Origin: Bacteroidales bacterium
GTDB lineage: Bacteria; Bacteroidota; Bacteroidia; Bacteroidales; Tenuifilaceae
Direction of reading: 5' to 3'
Assembly: GCA_017524185.1 (NCBI GenBank)
Contig: JAFWUG010000022.1
Coordinates: 1-34,674, forward strand
DNA length: 34,674 nucleotides
Below, one piece after another: positions 18,115 to 25,579 of this stretch. Under the pieces are notes generated by a model. The model searched no databases. It was given only the letters and a program-made list of their open reading frames with translations, and had not been told where the DNA came from. A program made the translations under genes and the position numbers. Position 1 is the stretch's first letter, and every line of letters begins with the position of its first letter.

Positions 18115-18914
18115 GCTTGTTCGGTGTTACGCGGTGCGGCTGCTATGAGTTGCCCAAATCGTTTGCCCAACTGAGCAAAAAGTGGTTCGGCTATATGCGG
18201 CGGTATGGCCTTGAACAGCGAAATTTCAAGTATTCCAACGCTCTTCCCCTGCGGGTCGATTACTGGGGCTATGATTAGATTGCTGGGGGCAGCCTGTCCA
18301 AGTCCCGATTTTATGGCGATATAGCCTGTGGGCAGTTTTTCTAAGCGCAGCAATTGCTGATTTTTTGCTACCTGGCCAGGAAGCGTTTCGCCCATCCTAT
18401 AGGTGAGCGGCTGTCCCTCGGTGTAGTAGGCATAACTGGAGCAGAGGTGAAACAAATCATCGTCGGGGTTTAGCAAATGGAATGTTCCCTGAGCTATGTT
18501 GAACCTATGGGCGATGTTGGTGAGCAGTTGCTCGCCCTGTTTCTCTATGCTTGAGCCCCCCTGCGGCATCAATTCGCTGATTATCTGATTTATATCCTCG
18601 CCCTGTTCTTTCTCAACCTCCCCTTTATCGTTTTGACCTTTGCGCTGCGCGTTCTGGGTTTGGTCGAGCATGGCGTGCAGCTGCTCTACCTTTTCATTCA
18701 ACTTGACGATTCTATCGTTGTTGACACTAATTAGGTAGAAAAAAGCGATGCCTATGAACATAACAAGTAGCATGAGCAAAGCGATGGGAAGGCCTATCCC
18801 CGCATTAAGAGCCTGCAACCTATTGTAGACCAGCGCATAAGCTATCACGCAGGTAACCAGCAACAGTATGAGCAGTGCAATGGCTATTCTAAACGTATGA
18901 TACTGCTTGTTCAT
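18111..18914 (-). CDS. two-helix membrane protein with cytoplasmic GAF domain
   Basis: A 267-residue protein with two membrane helices (about 8-28 and 40-62), a charged coiled coil (about 68-110) and a GAF-like domain (about 115-262). It has no output domain. The GAF region repeats the pattern of the GAF domains in the flanking sensor and phosphatase genes (GE-LPGQVAK, LP-GYIAIKSGLGQAAPSNLIIAPV, VGILEISL), so the three probably arose by duplication. It may form mixed complexes with its neighbours. It lies 7 bases after cheB and overlaps the phosphatase gene by 4 bases. Ligand unknown. Confidence 0.82.
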   Translation of the reverse strand: MNKQYHTFRIAIALLILLLVTCVIAYALVYNRLQALNAGIGLPIALLMLLVMFIGIAFFYLISVNNDRIVKLNEKVEQLHAMLDQTQNAQRKGQNDKGEVEKEQGEDINQIISELMPQGGSSIEKQGEQLLTNIAHRFNIAQGTFHLLNPDDDLFHLCSSYAYYTEGQPLTYRMGETLPGQVAKNQQLLRLEKLPTGYIAIKSGLGQAAPSNLIIAPVIDPQGKSVGILEISLFKAIPPHIAEPLFAQLGKRFGQLIAAAPRNTEQA

Positions 18915-18921
18915 TTAGGTG

Positions 18922-19479
18922 TTATTTGACTTTCTGTAAATACTTAATTATATCGTTGGTGTTGAAGATGTGATCCACAGGAGTCATCTTCAGCGAGGTT
19001 TCGGTCATGGTTTTCACCTGGCACTCAGCAGGGTTCTGCACAATGGCTATGCCACCGTGGTCTTTCACCTTTTTCAGGCCATAGGCTCCATCGCGATTGG
19101 CTCCCGATAGGATTATGCCGATCAGTTTTTCGCGATAGATTTGAGCGGCGGTTATGAACGATAGATCGATGCTGGGTCGCGAATGATTTACCACCTCTTC
19201 AGTTGATAGGGCTATTTTGTTGCCCAGTTCAACGTACATGTGATAGTTAGCGGGAGCCAAATAGGCTCTCCCGGGTTTTATCTGCTCCTTGTCCATGGGT
19301 TCGATAACCGGGAGCGTTGATTTTATGGAAAGGGCTTCAACAAATCCGCTGCGCACGTGTTTAAGGCGGTGTAGGCAGAGGAGCACCGGGAGCGGAAAAT
19401 TTGGGGGCATAGAACTGAGTATTCGGGTGATTACCTGAAAACTACCTGCCGAGCCTCCTATTATAACTGCCTTATACAT
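18922..19479 (-). CDS. cheB: CheB-type methylesterase domain without receiver
   Basis: A 185-residue stand-alone CheB catalytic domain, which removes methyl groups from receptor glutamates. The triad can be seen: Ser10 in IGGSAGS, His37 in CLHRL, and Asp130 in LSGANRDGAYG. RPSIDLSF near 101-108 is also conserved. Standard CheB has an N-terminal receiver that inhibits the esterase until phosphorylated; here it is missing, so activity would need other control. The gene lies 6 bases after the degenerate cheR and 7 bases before the membrane GAF gene. The substrate may be a coiled-coil region of the membrane sensors or a separate chemoreceptor. Confidence 0.92.
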   Translation of the reverse strand: MYKAVIIGGSAGSFQVITRILSSMPPNFPLPVLLCLHRLKHVRSGFVEALSIKSTLPVIEPMDKEQIKPGRAYLAPANYHMYVELGNKIALSTEEVVNHSRPSIDLSFITAAQIYREKLIGIILSGANRDGAYGLKKVKDHGGIAIVQNPAECQVKTMTETSLKMTPVDHIFNTNDIIKYLQKVK

Positions 19480-19485
19480 AATTGA

Positions 19486-20316
19486 TTACATAGTTTTTCG
19501 TTTGTATAACTTCTCATTCTCATTAAATACGATAAACTTATTGCTTGTGTTCGTATTTTCCAACGTTTCTTTAATTCCTAGAGCCAAAAAACCGCCAGGC
19601 ACTAGACTATTGGTCAGCGTCTGCAGGTTTCGCTCCTGTAGGAAATGGTTTTGATAGATTGTGCGATTGCGAAACAGTATGAGTTTGGCGGCACCCGTGG
19701 TTTCGGTTATGGCCGTTTTTTGCTTCAAGAAAGTAACATTCTGAATCAGTTCGGGGTCGAACACCACCGCGTGCCCCTTGGTGGTGTAGTACGAACCAAA
19801 CGAATTGTGGCCGCTCATGCGGAGATAGTTGGCTTCATTGTTCTCCATGTTGCGGGGGTCGAGCAATCCTGCCTTTATCTGCGCCAAACGTTTGTCGGAG
19901 TTATAGTTAGCAAATATTTGCACCTGATTGAGCAAATCGTGCTCCTTGAGGGCAATAGCAATGGAAAATAGCTCCTCGCCCGAATCGAGGGCGGCTAACC
20001 AAATCTTGGGTCGTACGCTTTTCATCACCTCTGGCAGCACCTCATCGCGCAAAGCACGCCAAAACGATGGGTCGCGGAACATCTCGGTGGTAGCGGGTAT
20101 AACATCATATAGGAACTGGTCCACGAAATCGGGCGAACTGAGCAGCTTGGCGATAAGCCCATCGGCATTTTTAAGCGCATGTAGCGATATTACATGCTCT
20201 AGCCTATGCTTAAATGCGGTTAGAGCATAGTCTCTAAAATCGTAGCCTATGCCGCTGAGGGCTTTAATAACCGCCCTGGTATCAACTATGCCTATTTCGT
20301 ATTTGCTGTTGCTCAT
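19486..20316 (-). CDS. degenerate CheR-like methyltransferase paralogue
   Basis: A 276-residue CheR-fold protein related to the intact CheR at 22648-23487. It keeps TTEMFRDPSFW (76-86) and the overall layout. However, the SAM-binding loop reads WLAALDSGEELFS (106-118) instead of the W-AGCSTGEE-YS pattern. The ribose-contacting acidic residue in FASDIN is replaced (FANYNS), and CRNVIIYF has become FRNRTIYQ. SAM binding is therefore probably weak or lost. It may act as a regulatory or scaffold pseudoenzyme for the catalytic CheR, or bind another ligand. It is 15 bases after the sensor gene and 6 bases before cheB. Confidence 0.82.
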   Translation of the reverse strand: MSNSKYEIGIVDTRAVIKALSGIGYDFRDYALTAFKHRLEHVISLHALKNADGLIAKLLSSPDFVDQFLYDVIPATTEMFRDPSFWRALRDEVLPEVMKSVRPKIWLAALDSGEELFSIAIALKEHDLLNQVQIFANYNSDKRLAQIKAGLLDPRNMENNEANYLRMSGHNSFGSYYTTKGHAVVFDPELIQNVTFLKQKTAITETTGAAKLILFRNRTIYQNHFLQERNLQTLTNSLVPGGFLALGIKETLENTNTSNKFIVFNENEKLYKRKTM

Positions 20317-20331
20317 ATATGTTGTTAGGGG

Positions 20332-22623
20332 TTATTCCCCTTTGCTATCGCTGTTTGATATGGTTTGCGTTACGTCGAAGCCGATGTTAATGATTAGTGT
20401 AAGCGTATCATTATTGTCCATTATCGGCGTATAGTACTCCTGTATCACCACCATTTGCTCATCTACCATCAGCTTGAGGAAACGCTGGTGTGGGATGCCC
20501 AACCGTAGGTCGTTCCACATCTTGTGGAACACCTCTGGCTCGCGTCGAGCAGTATAGTCGATGTCCTGAATGAAACGACCCTCTATTGCAGTTTTGGCAC
20601 CGCCCAGCGTATCCACATTTTTCTGATTGATGTAGCGTATTTTGCCCGATGGCTCAATTAGCGATATGAGGCAATCCTTGTCGAGCGCATAGAGCAAATG
20701 CTGATGCTCCTGCGATAGGGGCGACACAACGGGACTACTGCTGGGTATAGGAGCAGCCGACATCATGGGTACAGCAGCCACGCCATGCCCGATCATGTAG
20801 ATTTTAGACAAAGCCCCTGCATCGTCGAATCCTGGGGCAATGGTGAATGCAATGGGAACATCGTTTGCGTTGAGCGTGAGCGATGTTTCGATGGTTTCGC
20901 CCAATAGCACCTGCTTCCACTGGCTACGGAAGTCAGTCAATTGCTCCGAGTCAATGAGATCGAAGAGCAACTGGCCGTCCACCTCGTCGATGCTTTTTCC
21001 AATAAGCGCAAGCAGATTATGGTTGGGGTTCATGATTAGACCATCGTCGTTGAGCTGGGCAAAGGCGAATCCAGCATTGATGGCATTGGTCATGCCCTCT
21101 AGTTCGGTTTGCTTTCGAGCCATCTCCTCTTGGGTGGCCTGCATTTCCTCCATGTTCTGCCGCATCTCCTCCTCCTGCGCCGACATTTGTTCGCGTTGCT
21201 GCTGCGACTGTTCGAGCAAACGCTTGGTACGCAGGTTCTCCTGGGTGGAGTTGATGGTGGTGGCGATATTCACCCCAATCTTCTCTACAAAATCAATCTC
21301 GTGAGGTTTCATGGGTGTTAGCGATGCCAACTCCACAACACCCAACACATTATTGTTGATTTTTAGGGGTACAAGGAGCAAGCACGACGGCGTGGTTTCG
21401 CCCAAGCCTGAGGTAATGCTGATGTAGTCCTGCGGAATTTCAGTGAGATAGATGGTTTGACGCTCGATTGCACAAGTGCCAACCAGCCCTTCTCCCAACT
21501 CAATGGTGTTGTGGATGTACTTTTTGCGATTATAGGCAAATGCGGCCAGCAGTTCGAGCCGCTGCGAACCGTCCTCAGCTTGCACGATGGTAAACAAACC
21601 GCCCTGATTGATGTTGAGATACGACACCAAATTTTGGATGATGTCGTCGCCAAGAGCGACCACGTCATCGCTATTGCGCTGGAGAATTTCGGCAAATTTG
21701 GCCACGCCGATATTGGTCCATGTGCGTATCTCGTCGTCGAGTTTGCGCTGCACCTCGGCTTCATGCTGCTTGGCTAAGCTTGAGTACAAGTCGATTAGGG
21801 CATGGCCAAGGGTGTCGTTGGGCCCCATGGGTTGATAGTCGGTGGTGGCGTTGCTTCCGGTGCCTATAGATGCGCTAAACTCAGCCGTTTTGGCCAACTG
21901 CTCTGCATGTAGATTTATGGCCTCTGCAATGCGGTCGGTAACATCGTTCACCATAGGGAGCGGCTCGGGAATGCTGCCCTGCGCAAACTGGTCGAACGCA
22001 TGGGTTATGCCTTGAATACGCTGTTTTAGGGGGAATATGATGCTATACAGAATGAAAGCCAAAAAGATGGCAACCGCCAGCGCAGCAACTATGATGAGCA
22101 CTACAAGGCGTTTGTGCTGCGGCTGCTGCTCGGTTGGGAGTATAGATATACCTATATAAGCATCGTAGGGGTCGTAGTAGCGATAATATGTAACCCGCTG
22201 TTCCACCTTGCTCCCATGACGCTCGGTGTGGGTGAATGCACCGCGCAGCTGACGGGTGGTTTTGAAGGCGGCCTGCAGTTCGAGTGGCAGCATCTGCCCC
22301 TCGCGCAACGTATGAACTAAGTAGGTTCCTTGCTTGGAGGCGATGAATGGGAAATCGGACTGGGCAAATGCTGGACGGCGGAAATAGGGTCGTGCCGACA
22401 CCTGATCGGCAGCAGTGAAACCGCTATAACCCTCAGTGCGAATTAGGTCGAGGATGGAAGCCAACTGCTCGATGTACACCTCGGCCTGACGGCTGGTGTA
22501 GTAGCTGGCCGCATCCTTTTTCATGTTGTGGATTATGAGCCATGGCATGGCAAATAGGGCCACGAGTATGGGGATAGCGGCGAGCCTTATTTTGTTCGTT
22601 AGCGATATTCGAAGCGATGCCAT
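20332..22623 (-). CDS. membrane sensor with Cache, HAMP, GAF, coiled coil and two PAS domains
   Basis: A 763-residue sensor lacking any kinase or phosphatase domain. Membrane helix 1 is about 11-33. A periplasmic region of about 135 residues (38-168) resembles a single Cache domain (YLVHTLREGQ at 101-110). Helix 2 is about 172-197 and HAMP about 198-285. GAF (about 305-460) has the GEGLVGTCAIERQTIYLTE signature. A Glu/Gln-rich coiled coil at 465-512 (EEEMRQNMEEMQATQEEMAR) is followed by PAS-like regions at about 512-615 and 640-752. With cheR directly upstream (24-base gap) and cheR-like and cheB genes downstream, I infer that this protein is the methylated receptor of the pathway, possibly at the coiled coil. 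Confidence 0.87.
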   Translation of the reverse strand: MASLRISLTNKIRLAAIPILVALFAMPWLIIHNMKKDAASYYTSRQAEVYIEQLASILDLIRTEGYSGFTAADQVSARPYFRRPAFAQSDFPFIASKQGTYLVHTLREGQMLPLELQAAFKTTRQLRGAFTHTERHGSKVEQRVTYYRYYDPYDAYIGISILPTEQQPQHKRLVVLIIVAALAVAIFLAFILYSIIFPLKQRIQGITHAFDQFAQGSIPEPLPMVNDVTDRIAEAINLHAEQLAKTAEFSASIGTGSNATTDYQPMGPNDTLGHALIDLYSSLAKQHEAEVQRKLDDEIRTWTNIGVAKFAEILQRNSDDVVALGDDIIQNLVSYLNINQGGLFTIVQAEDGSQRLELLAAFAYNRKKYIHNTIELGEGLVGTCAIERQTIYLTEIPQDYISITSGLGETTPSCLLLVPLKINNNVLGVVELASLTPMKPHEIDFVEKIGVNIATTINSTQENLRTKRLLEQSQQQREQMSAQEEEMRQNMEEMQATQEEMARKQTELEGMTNAINAGFAFAQLNDDGLIMNPNHNLLALIGKSIDEVDGQLLFDLIDSEQLTDFRSQWKQVLLGETIETSLTLNANDVPIAFTIAPGFDDAGALSKIYMIGHGVAAVPMMSAAPIPSSSPVVSPLSQEHQHLLYALDKDCLISLIEPSGKIRYINQKNVDTLGGAKTAIEGRFIQDIDYTARREPEVFHKMWNDLRLGIPHQRFLKLMVDEQMVVIQEYYTPIMDNNDTLTLIINIGFDVTQTISNSDSKGE

Positions 22624-22647
22624 AGTTTTGTGGGTTGGGTGTATTGG

Positions 22648-23487
22648 CTATTTCTTGACGTAGGCATGTCCCAGCCTCTCGAATTTATTTGCCCATGGGC
22701 CAAGTATGGACTCATGCATTCCAAGCACAAGCCCGCCCTTGGGGTATAGGTTGGAGTGGAATAGTTCAAACACCTTATTTTGTAGTGCGTAGTTGAAATA
22801 TATGATTACGTTGCGGCAAAGTATGATGTCGAACTTGCTATAGAATATATTGCCCTCGGTTACAAGGTCGTGTTTGCGGAATATGGGCTTGTCAACCATG
22901 AACTGCTTCATGCTCAGCGTGTCGCGCTGCTTGTCGATGTCGAAATACTTCTCATAGGGGACATCGTTGTACTCCTCGAAGTTTAAGGGGTTTTGCTTAA
23001 TCACCTTGTCGAAGTTGTCGAGATAGTTCAGGTTGAAGCGATACTTATATACGCCGTGCTTAGCCGTTTCTAACACATCGGTGTTGATGTCGGAGGCAAA
23101 AATCTTGGCCCGCTCAAGCATGTCCATCTCGTTGAGGAGAATCATCATTGAATACACCTCCTGCCCCGTAGAACATCCTGCGTGCCAAATGTTTATGGTC
23201 TTGTTGTTCTTAAACCGTGGTAGTATGCGCGAGCGCAGCAGATGCCACACAGTGGGGTCGCGGAAAAGTTCGGTGGTGTTCACCGTGATGTCGCGGATGG
23301 TTTTCTCCACCACAGCGCGATCGCCCATCATGCGGTTGATTAGCGTCATGAGGTTGATGCTATTATCCTCTAAAACCTTTTGTAGCCTACGCTTGAGCGA
23401 CTTATCGGAGTAGTTACTGAGGTCGTACTTCGATACGCTCTTAATCGAGGAGATAAAGTATTGTAGGTCTAAATCGGTAATCTGCAT
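22648..23487 (-). CDS. cheR: CheR chemoreceptor methyltransferase
   Basis: A 279-residue CheR that transfers methyl groups from SAM to receptor glutamates. It has the CheR N-terminal helical domain (about 1-70), NTTELFRDP at 70-78, the SAM loop WHAGCSTGQEVYS at 101-113, the ribose-binding acid in FASDIN at 130-135, and FDIILCRNVIIYF at 219-231. All signature residues are present, so it should be active. It is the first gene of the minus-strand signalling operon, with a promoter 60 bases upstream. No CheA, CheW or CheY gene accompanies it in the window. Confidence 0.95.
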   Translation of the reverse strand: MQITDLDLQYFISSIKSVSKYDLSNYSDKSLKRRLQKVLEDNSINLMTLINRMMGDRAVVEKTIRDITVNTTELFRDPTVWHLLRSRILPRFKNNKTINIWHAGCSTGQEVYSMMILLNEMDMLERAKIFASDINTDVLETAKHGVYKYRFNLNYLDNFDKVIKQNPLNFEEYNDVPYEKYFDIDKQRDTLSMKQFMVDKPIFRKHDLVTEGNIFYSKFDIILCRNVIIYFNYALQNKVFELFHSNLYPKGGLVLGMHESILGPWANKFERLGHAYVKK

Positions 23488-23546
23488 GATATAAACTATT
23501 TGCAGAGTTCGTGGTAGAATTGCTGCAAGTCCTCATTTTTACTGCA

Positions 23547-23577
23547 TAAAGTTAGTAATTGTTCCGTATAGCACCAA
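23547..23577 (-). promoter_or_regulatory. promoter of the cheR signalling operon
   Basis: The minus strand reads TTGG (23577-23574), 19 bases, then TAACTTTA (23554-23547), one base from the -7 consensus TAnnTTTG. Spacing and -33 box equal those before siaB and rsfS. The predicted start near 23540 gives a leader of about 54 bases. Confidence 0.55.
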
Positions 23578-23714
23578 AAAGTTTATCCACAATTTTATGC
23601 ACACCACGGCAACGATTTGTAACAGACGGGGGTAAGGGTTAATGAAGCAAACCTATACGAGATAGTTCTGCGACATTTTAGGGATACATGCGCGGTTTTT
23701 TCGTGGCCTTTACC

Positions 23715-23722
23715 TATATTTG
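23715..23722 (+). promoter_or_regulatory. -7 box of the purQ promoter
   Basis: TATATTTG matches TAnnTTTG exactly, 58 bases before the purQ start at 23781. No clear -33 element is present at the usual spacing. Its position makes the longer in-frame start at 23688 unlikely. Confidence 0.45.
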
Positions 23723-23780
23723 GGGACTATTTGGCAATACAACAATATGCCCCTTTACTTACCATAAAAAGCTGAAAGCC

Positions 23781-24485
23781 ATGACTTTTGGAGTGATTGT
23801 ATTCCCTGGTTCTAACTGCGATAAGGATACGGTATACGTGCTGGAGCACCTGCTGGAACAGCAGGTTGTGGAGCTTTGGCATAAGGATACCGAACTTCCT
23901 GCTGGCCTTGATGCCATTGTGCTTCCGGGCGGTTTTTCCTACGGCGACTATCTGCGCTCGGGCGCATTAGCCAAGTTTTCACCCATCATGGCACGTGTGG
24001 TTGAGTTTGCCGAGCGCGGCGGCTATGTGCTGGGCATCTGCAATGGGTTTCAAATTCTGTGCGAATCGGGGTTACTTCCCGGCGCGCTGCTGCACAACAA
24101 TAACCAAAAATTTGTGTGCCGCAATATCTATCTCACACCCGACAGCCGCACCACTGCGCTAACGCAATATCTGCCCAAAACACGTCCGCTCAAAATTCCC
24201 ATCGCGCACGGTGAGGGTCGCTACTACGCCGCACAGGAGACCATTGCCGAGATGCGTATCAACGGTCAAATTCTGTTCCGCTACTGCGACGAGAACGGCC
24301 AACTATCGGAACGCAGCAATCCCAACGGTTCCATGGAGAATATAGCGGGCGTTTGCAACGCCAATCGCAACGTGTTTGGCATGATGCCACACCCCGAACG
24401 TGCCGCCGACGACGAACTGGGTAACACCGATGGGCTGCTAATCCTGGAGTCGTTTGTGCGCTCAATGGCCGAGGCCAAGCGCTAA
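23781..24485 (+). CDS. purQ: phosphoribosylformylglycinamidine synthase, glutaminase subunit
   Basis: A 234-residue class I glutamine amidotransferase that supplies ammonia for conversion of FGAR to FGAM in purine synthesis. It starts with the family motif MTFGVIVFPGSNCD. The nucleophile is Cys87 in GICNGFQ, and the His204/Glu206 pair lies in MMPHPERA near the C-terminus. I chose the start at 23781, not the in-frame ATG at 23688. The extra residues have no family similarity, and a promoter -7 box lies within them. The presence of a stand-alone purQ means the synthase is the multi-subunit PurLQS type; purL and purS are not in the window. Confidence 0.95.
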   Translation: MTFGVIVFPGSNCDKDTVYVLEHLLEQQVVELWHKDTELPAGLDAIVLPGGFSYGDYLRSGALAKFSPIMARVVEFAERGGYVLGICNGFQILCESGLLPGALLHNNNQKFVCRNIYLTPDSRTTALTQYLPKTRPLKIPIAHGEGRYYAAQETIAEMRINGQILFRYCDENGQLSERSNPNGSMENIAGVCNANRNVFGMMPHPERAADDELGNTDGLLILESFVRSMAEAKR

Positions 24486-25561
24486 GTTTGTTTGTTGGAT
24501 TTATCTCCGCCGCCAAATTTCTGCGCTACCCAGCGCGGGAACACCACTGCCCCAACGAATAGATAGGGATAGTAGGTAACCAATCGCCATAGCAGCGCAA
24601 AGGCTACGGCCACAGCACCTAACATGCTGGCCTCGACAGGAATAAACTCCGAAAGGTATTGCTTAAACACATACTCGGCAAAACCGCTACCGCCAGGCGT
24701 TGGGCTTACCAGCATCATAATCCACATGTTGAGTTGCCTCCCGAATATGACTAAATGATCGCCCACAGCAAAAAAGGCCAGCAGCAGGGCGTTAACCACA
24801 CCAAAGCGCGATGTCCACGAGCAGGCTGTGCTACCAAAAGCCTTGAGCCAAAACGACATGGGTTTTCGCCTAAATTCGGCCGAACTTAGCACAATATCGT
24901 CGCCTGCACGGTTGGCTCCATTTTGCCAACGACGCAGCAACGGCAGTTTGAAAATGCTGGATATTAACCACTTAACACCCTGCGGGTTGATGAATAAACC
25001 GTAGGCCATAAGCATAGTCCAGCCGAATTTGATGCCGTAGCCTGCCCAGCAAAAGGCCTGTAGTTGCCGCGCCATAGCCGAGTCGATGCCGAACAGCTCA
25101 GCTTGACCAACCAGCAGCAACACTATGGGAAACACCAGCACAAAATAGAGTTCGTCGAGGAACGACGTGGCCATCACCACTGCGGTGCTCTCGCCCACGC
25201 TCAGTCCCTCCTGATTCACATAGACCACGGCCACGCTGGTGCCGCCAACCGCCGAGGGAGTTATGGCCGATGTAAACTCCCAAAGCATAATTACCCTGAA
25301 AGCCCTACCAAATCGGATTTTACCGCCCGAAAGTGTCATTAGCCTGAGCGTATAGCCCAAATCGCGACCAAGCATGAGCAGCAAGGCCACAGGAATCCAA
25401 ATTGCTGCACGCCAGCTGAGATGCACTTGCTCAAAAGCCTCGGGGTTGAACTCCCGATGCAGCATATAGGCAACCACCGCTAAACCAATAAATATGGGAA
25501 TAAGCGCGTAGCGTACCTTTACACGGCTTGCAGCACTGGTGTCGATGGAGGAATTGCTCAT
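24482..25561 (-). CDS. YbhN/lysylphosphatidylglycerol-synthase-type membrane protein
   Basis: A 359-residue polytopic membrane protein with about eight helices, of the family annotated as lysylphosphatidylglycerol synthase transmembrane region (YbhN/UPF0104), implicated in lipid translocation. Family segments are visible: SAITPSAVGGTSVAVVYV, ATSFLDELYFVL, and SPTPGGSGFAEYVF. It lacks the catalytic aminoacyl-transfer domain of MprF, so it is not a full synthase. It lies 18 bases after the M20 gene. Its last bases overlap the purQ stop codon by 4 bases, tail to tail. Confidence 0.85.
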   Translation of the reverse strand: MSNSSIDTSAASRVKVRYALIPIFIGLAVVAYMLHREFNPEAFEQVHLSWRAAIWIPVALLLMLGRDLGYTLRLMTLSGGKIRFGRAFRVIMLWEFTSAITPSAVGGTSVAVVYVNQEGLSVGESTAVVMATSFLDELYFVLVFPIVLLLVGQAELFGIDSAMARQLQAFCWAGYGIKFGWTMLMAYGLFINPQGVKWLISSIFKLPLLRRWQNGANRAGDDIVLSSAEFRRKPMSFWLKAFGSTACSWTSRFGVVNALLLAFFAVGDHLVIFGRQLNMWIMMLVSPTPGGSGFAEYVFKQYLSEFIPVEASMLGAVAVAFALLWRLVTYYPYLFVGAVVFPRWVAQKFGGGDKSNKQT

Positions 25562-25579
25562 GTTTTGATGTGTTTTGAA

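Larger units (their letters stand above)
23488..23780. other. divergent control region between cheR and purQ
   Basis: A 293-base stretch without a supported gene. It holds the cheR operon promoter at 23547-23577 on the minus strand and a -7 box for purQ at 23715-23722 on the plus strand. No clear operator repeats or riboswitch fold were seen. Confidence 0.55.

Noticed and set aside
9910..23577. A diguanylate cyclase (GGDEF) or STAS/anti-sigma output for the SiaB/SiaC pair
   Set aside because: I looked for GGDEF/GGEEF and for STAS or sigma-factor sequences in all genes of the block and found none.
23688..23780. N-terminal extension of purQ
   Set aside because: Family N-terminus begins at MTFGVIVFPGSN (23781), and the extension contains the -7 box TATATTTG.
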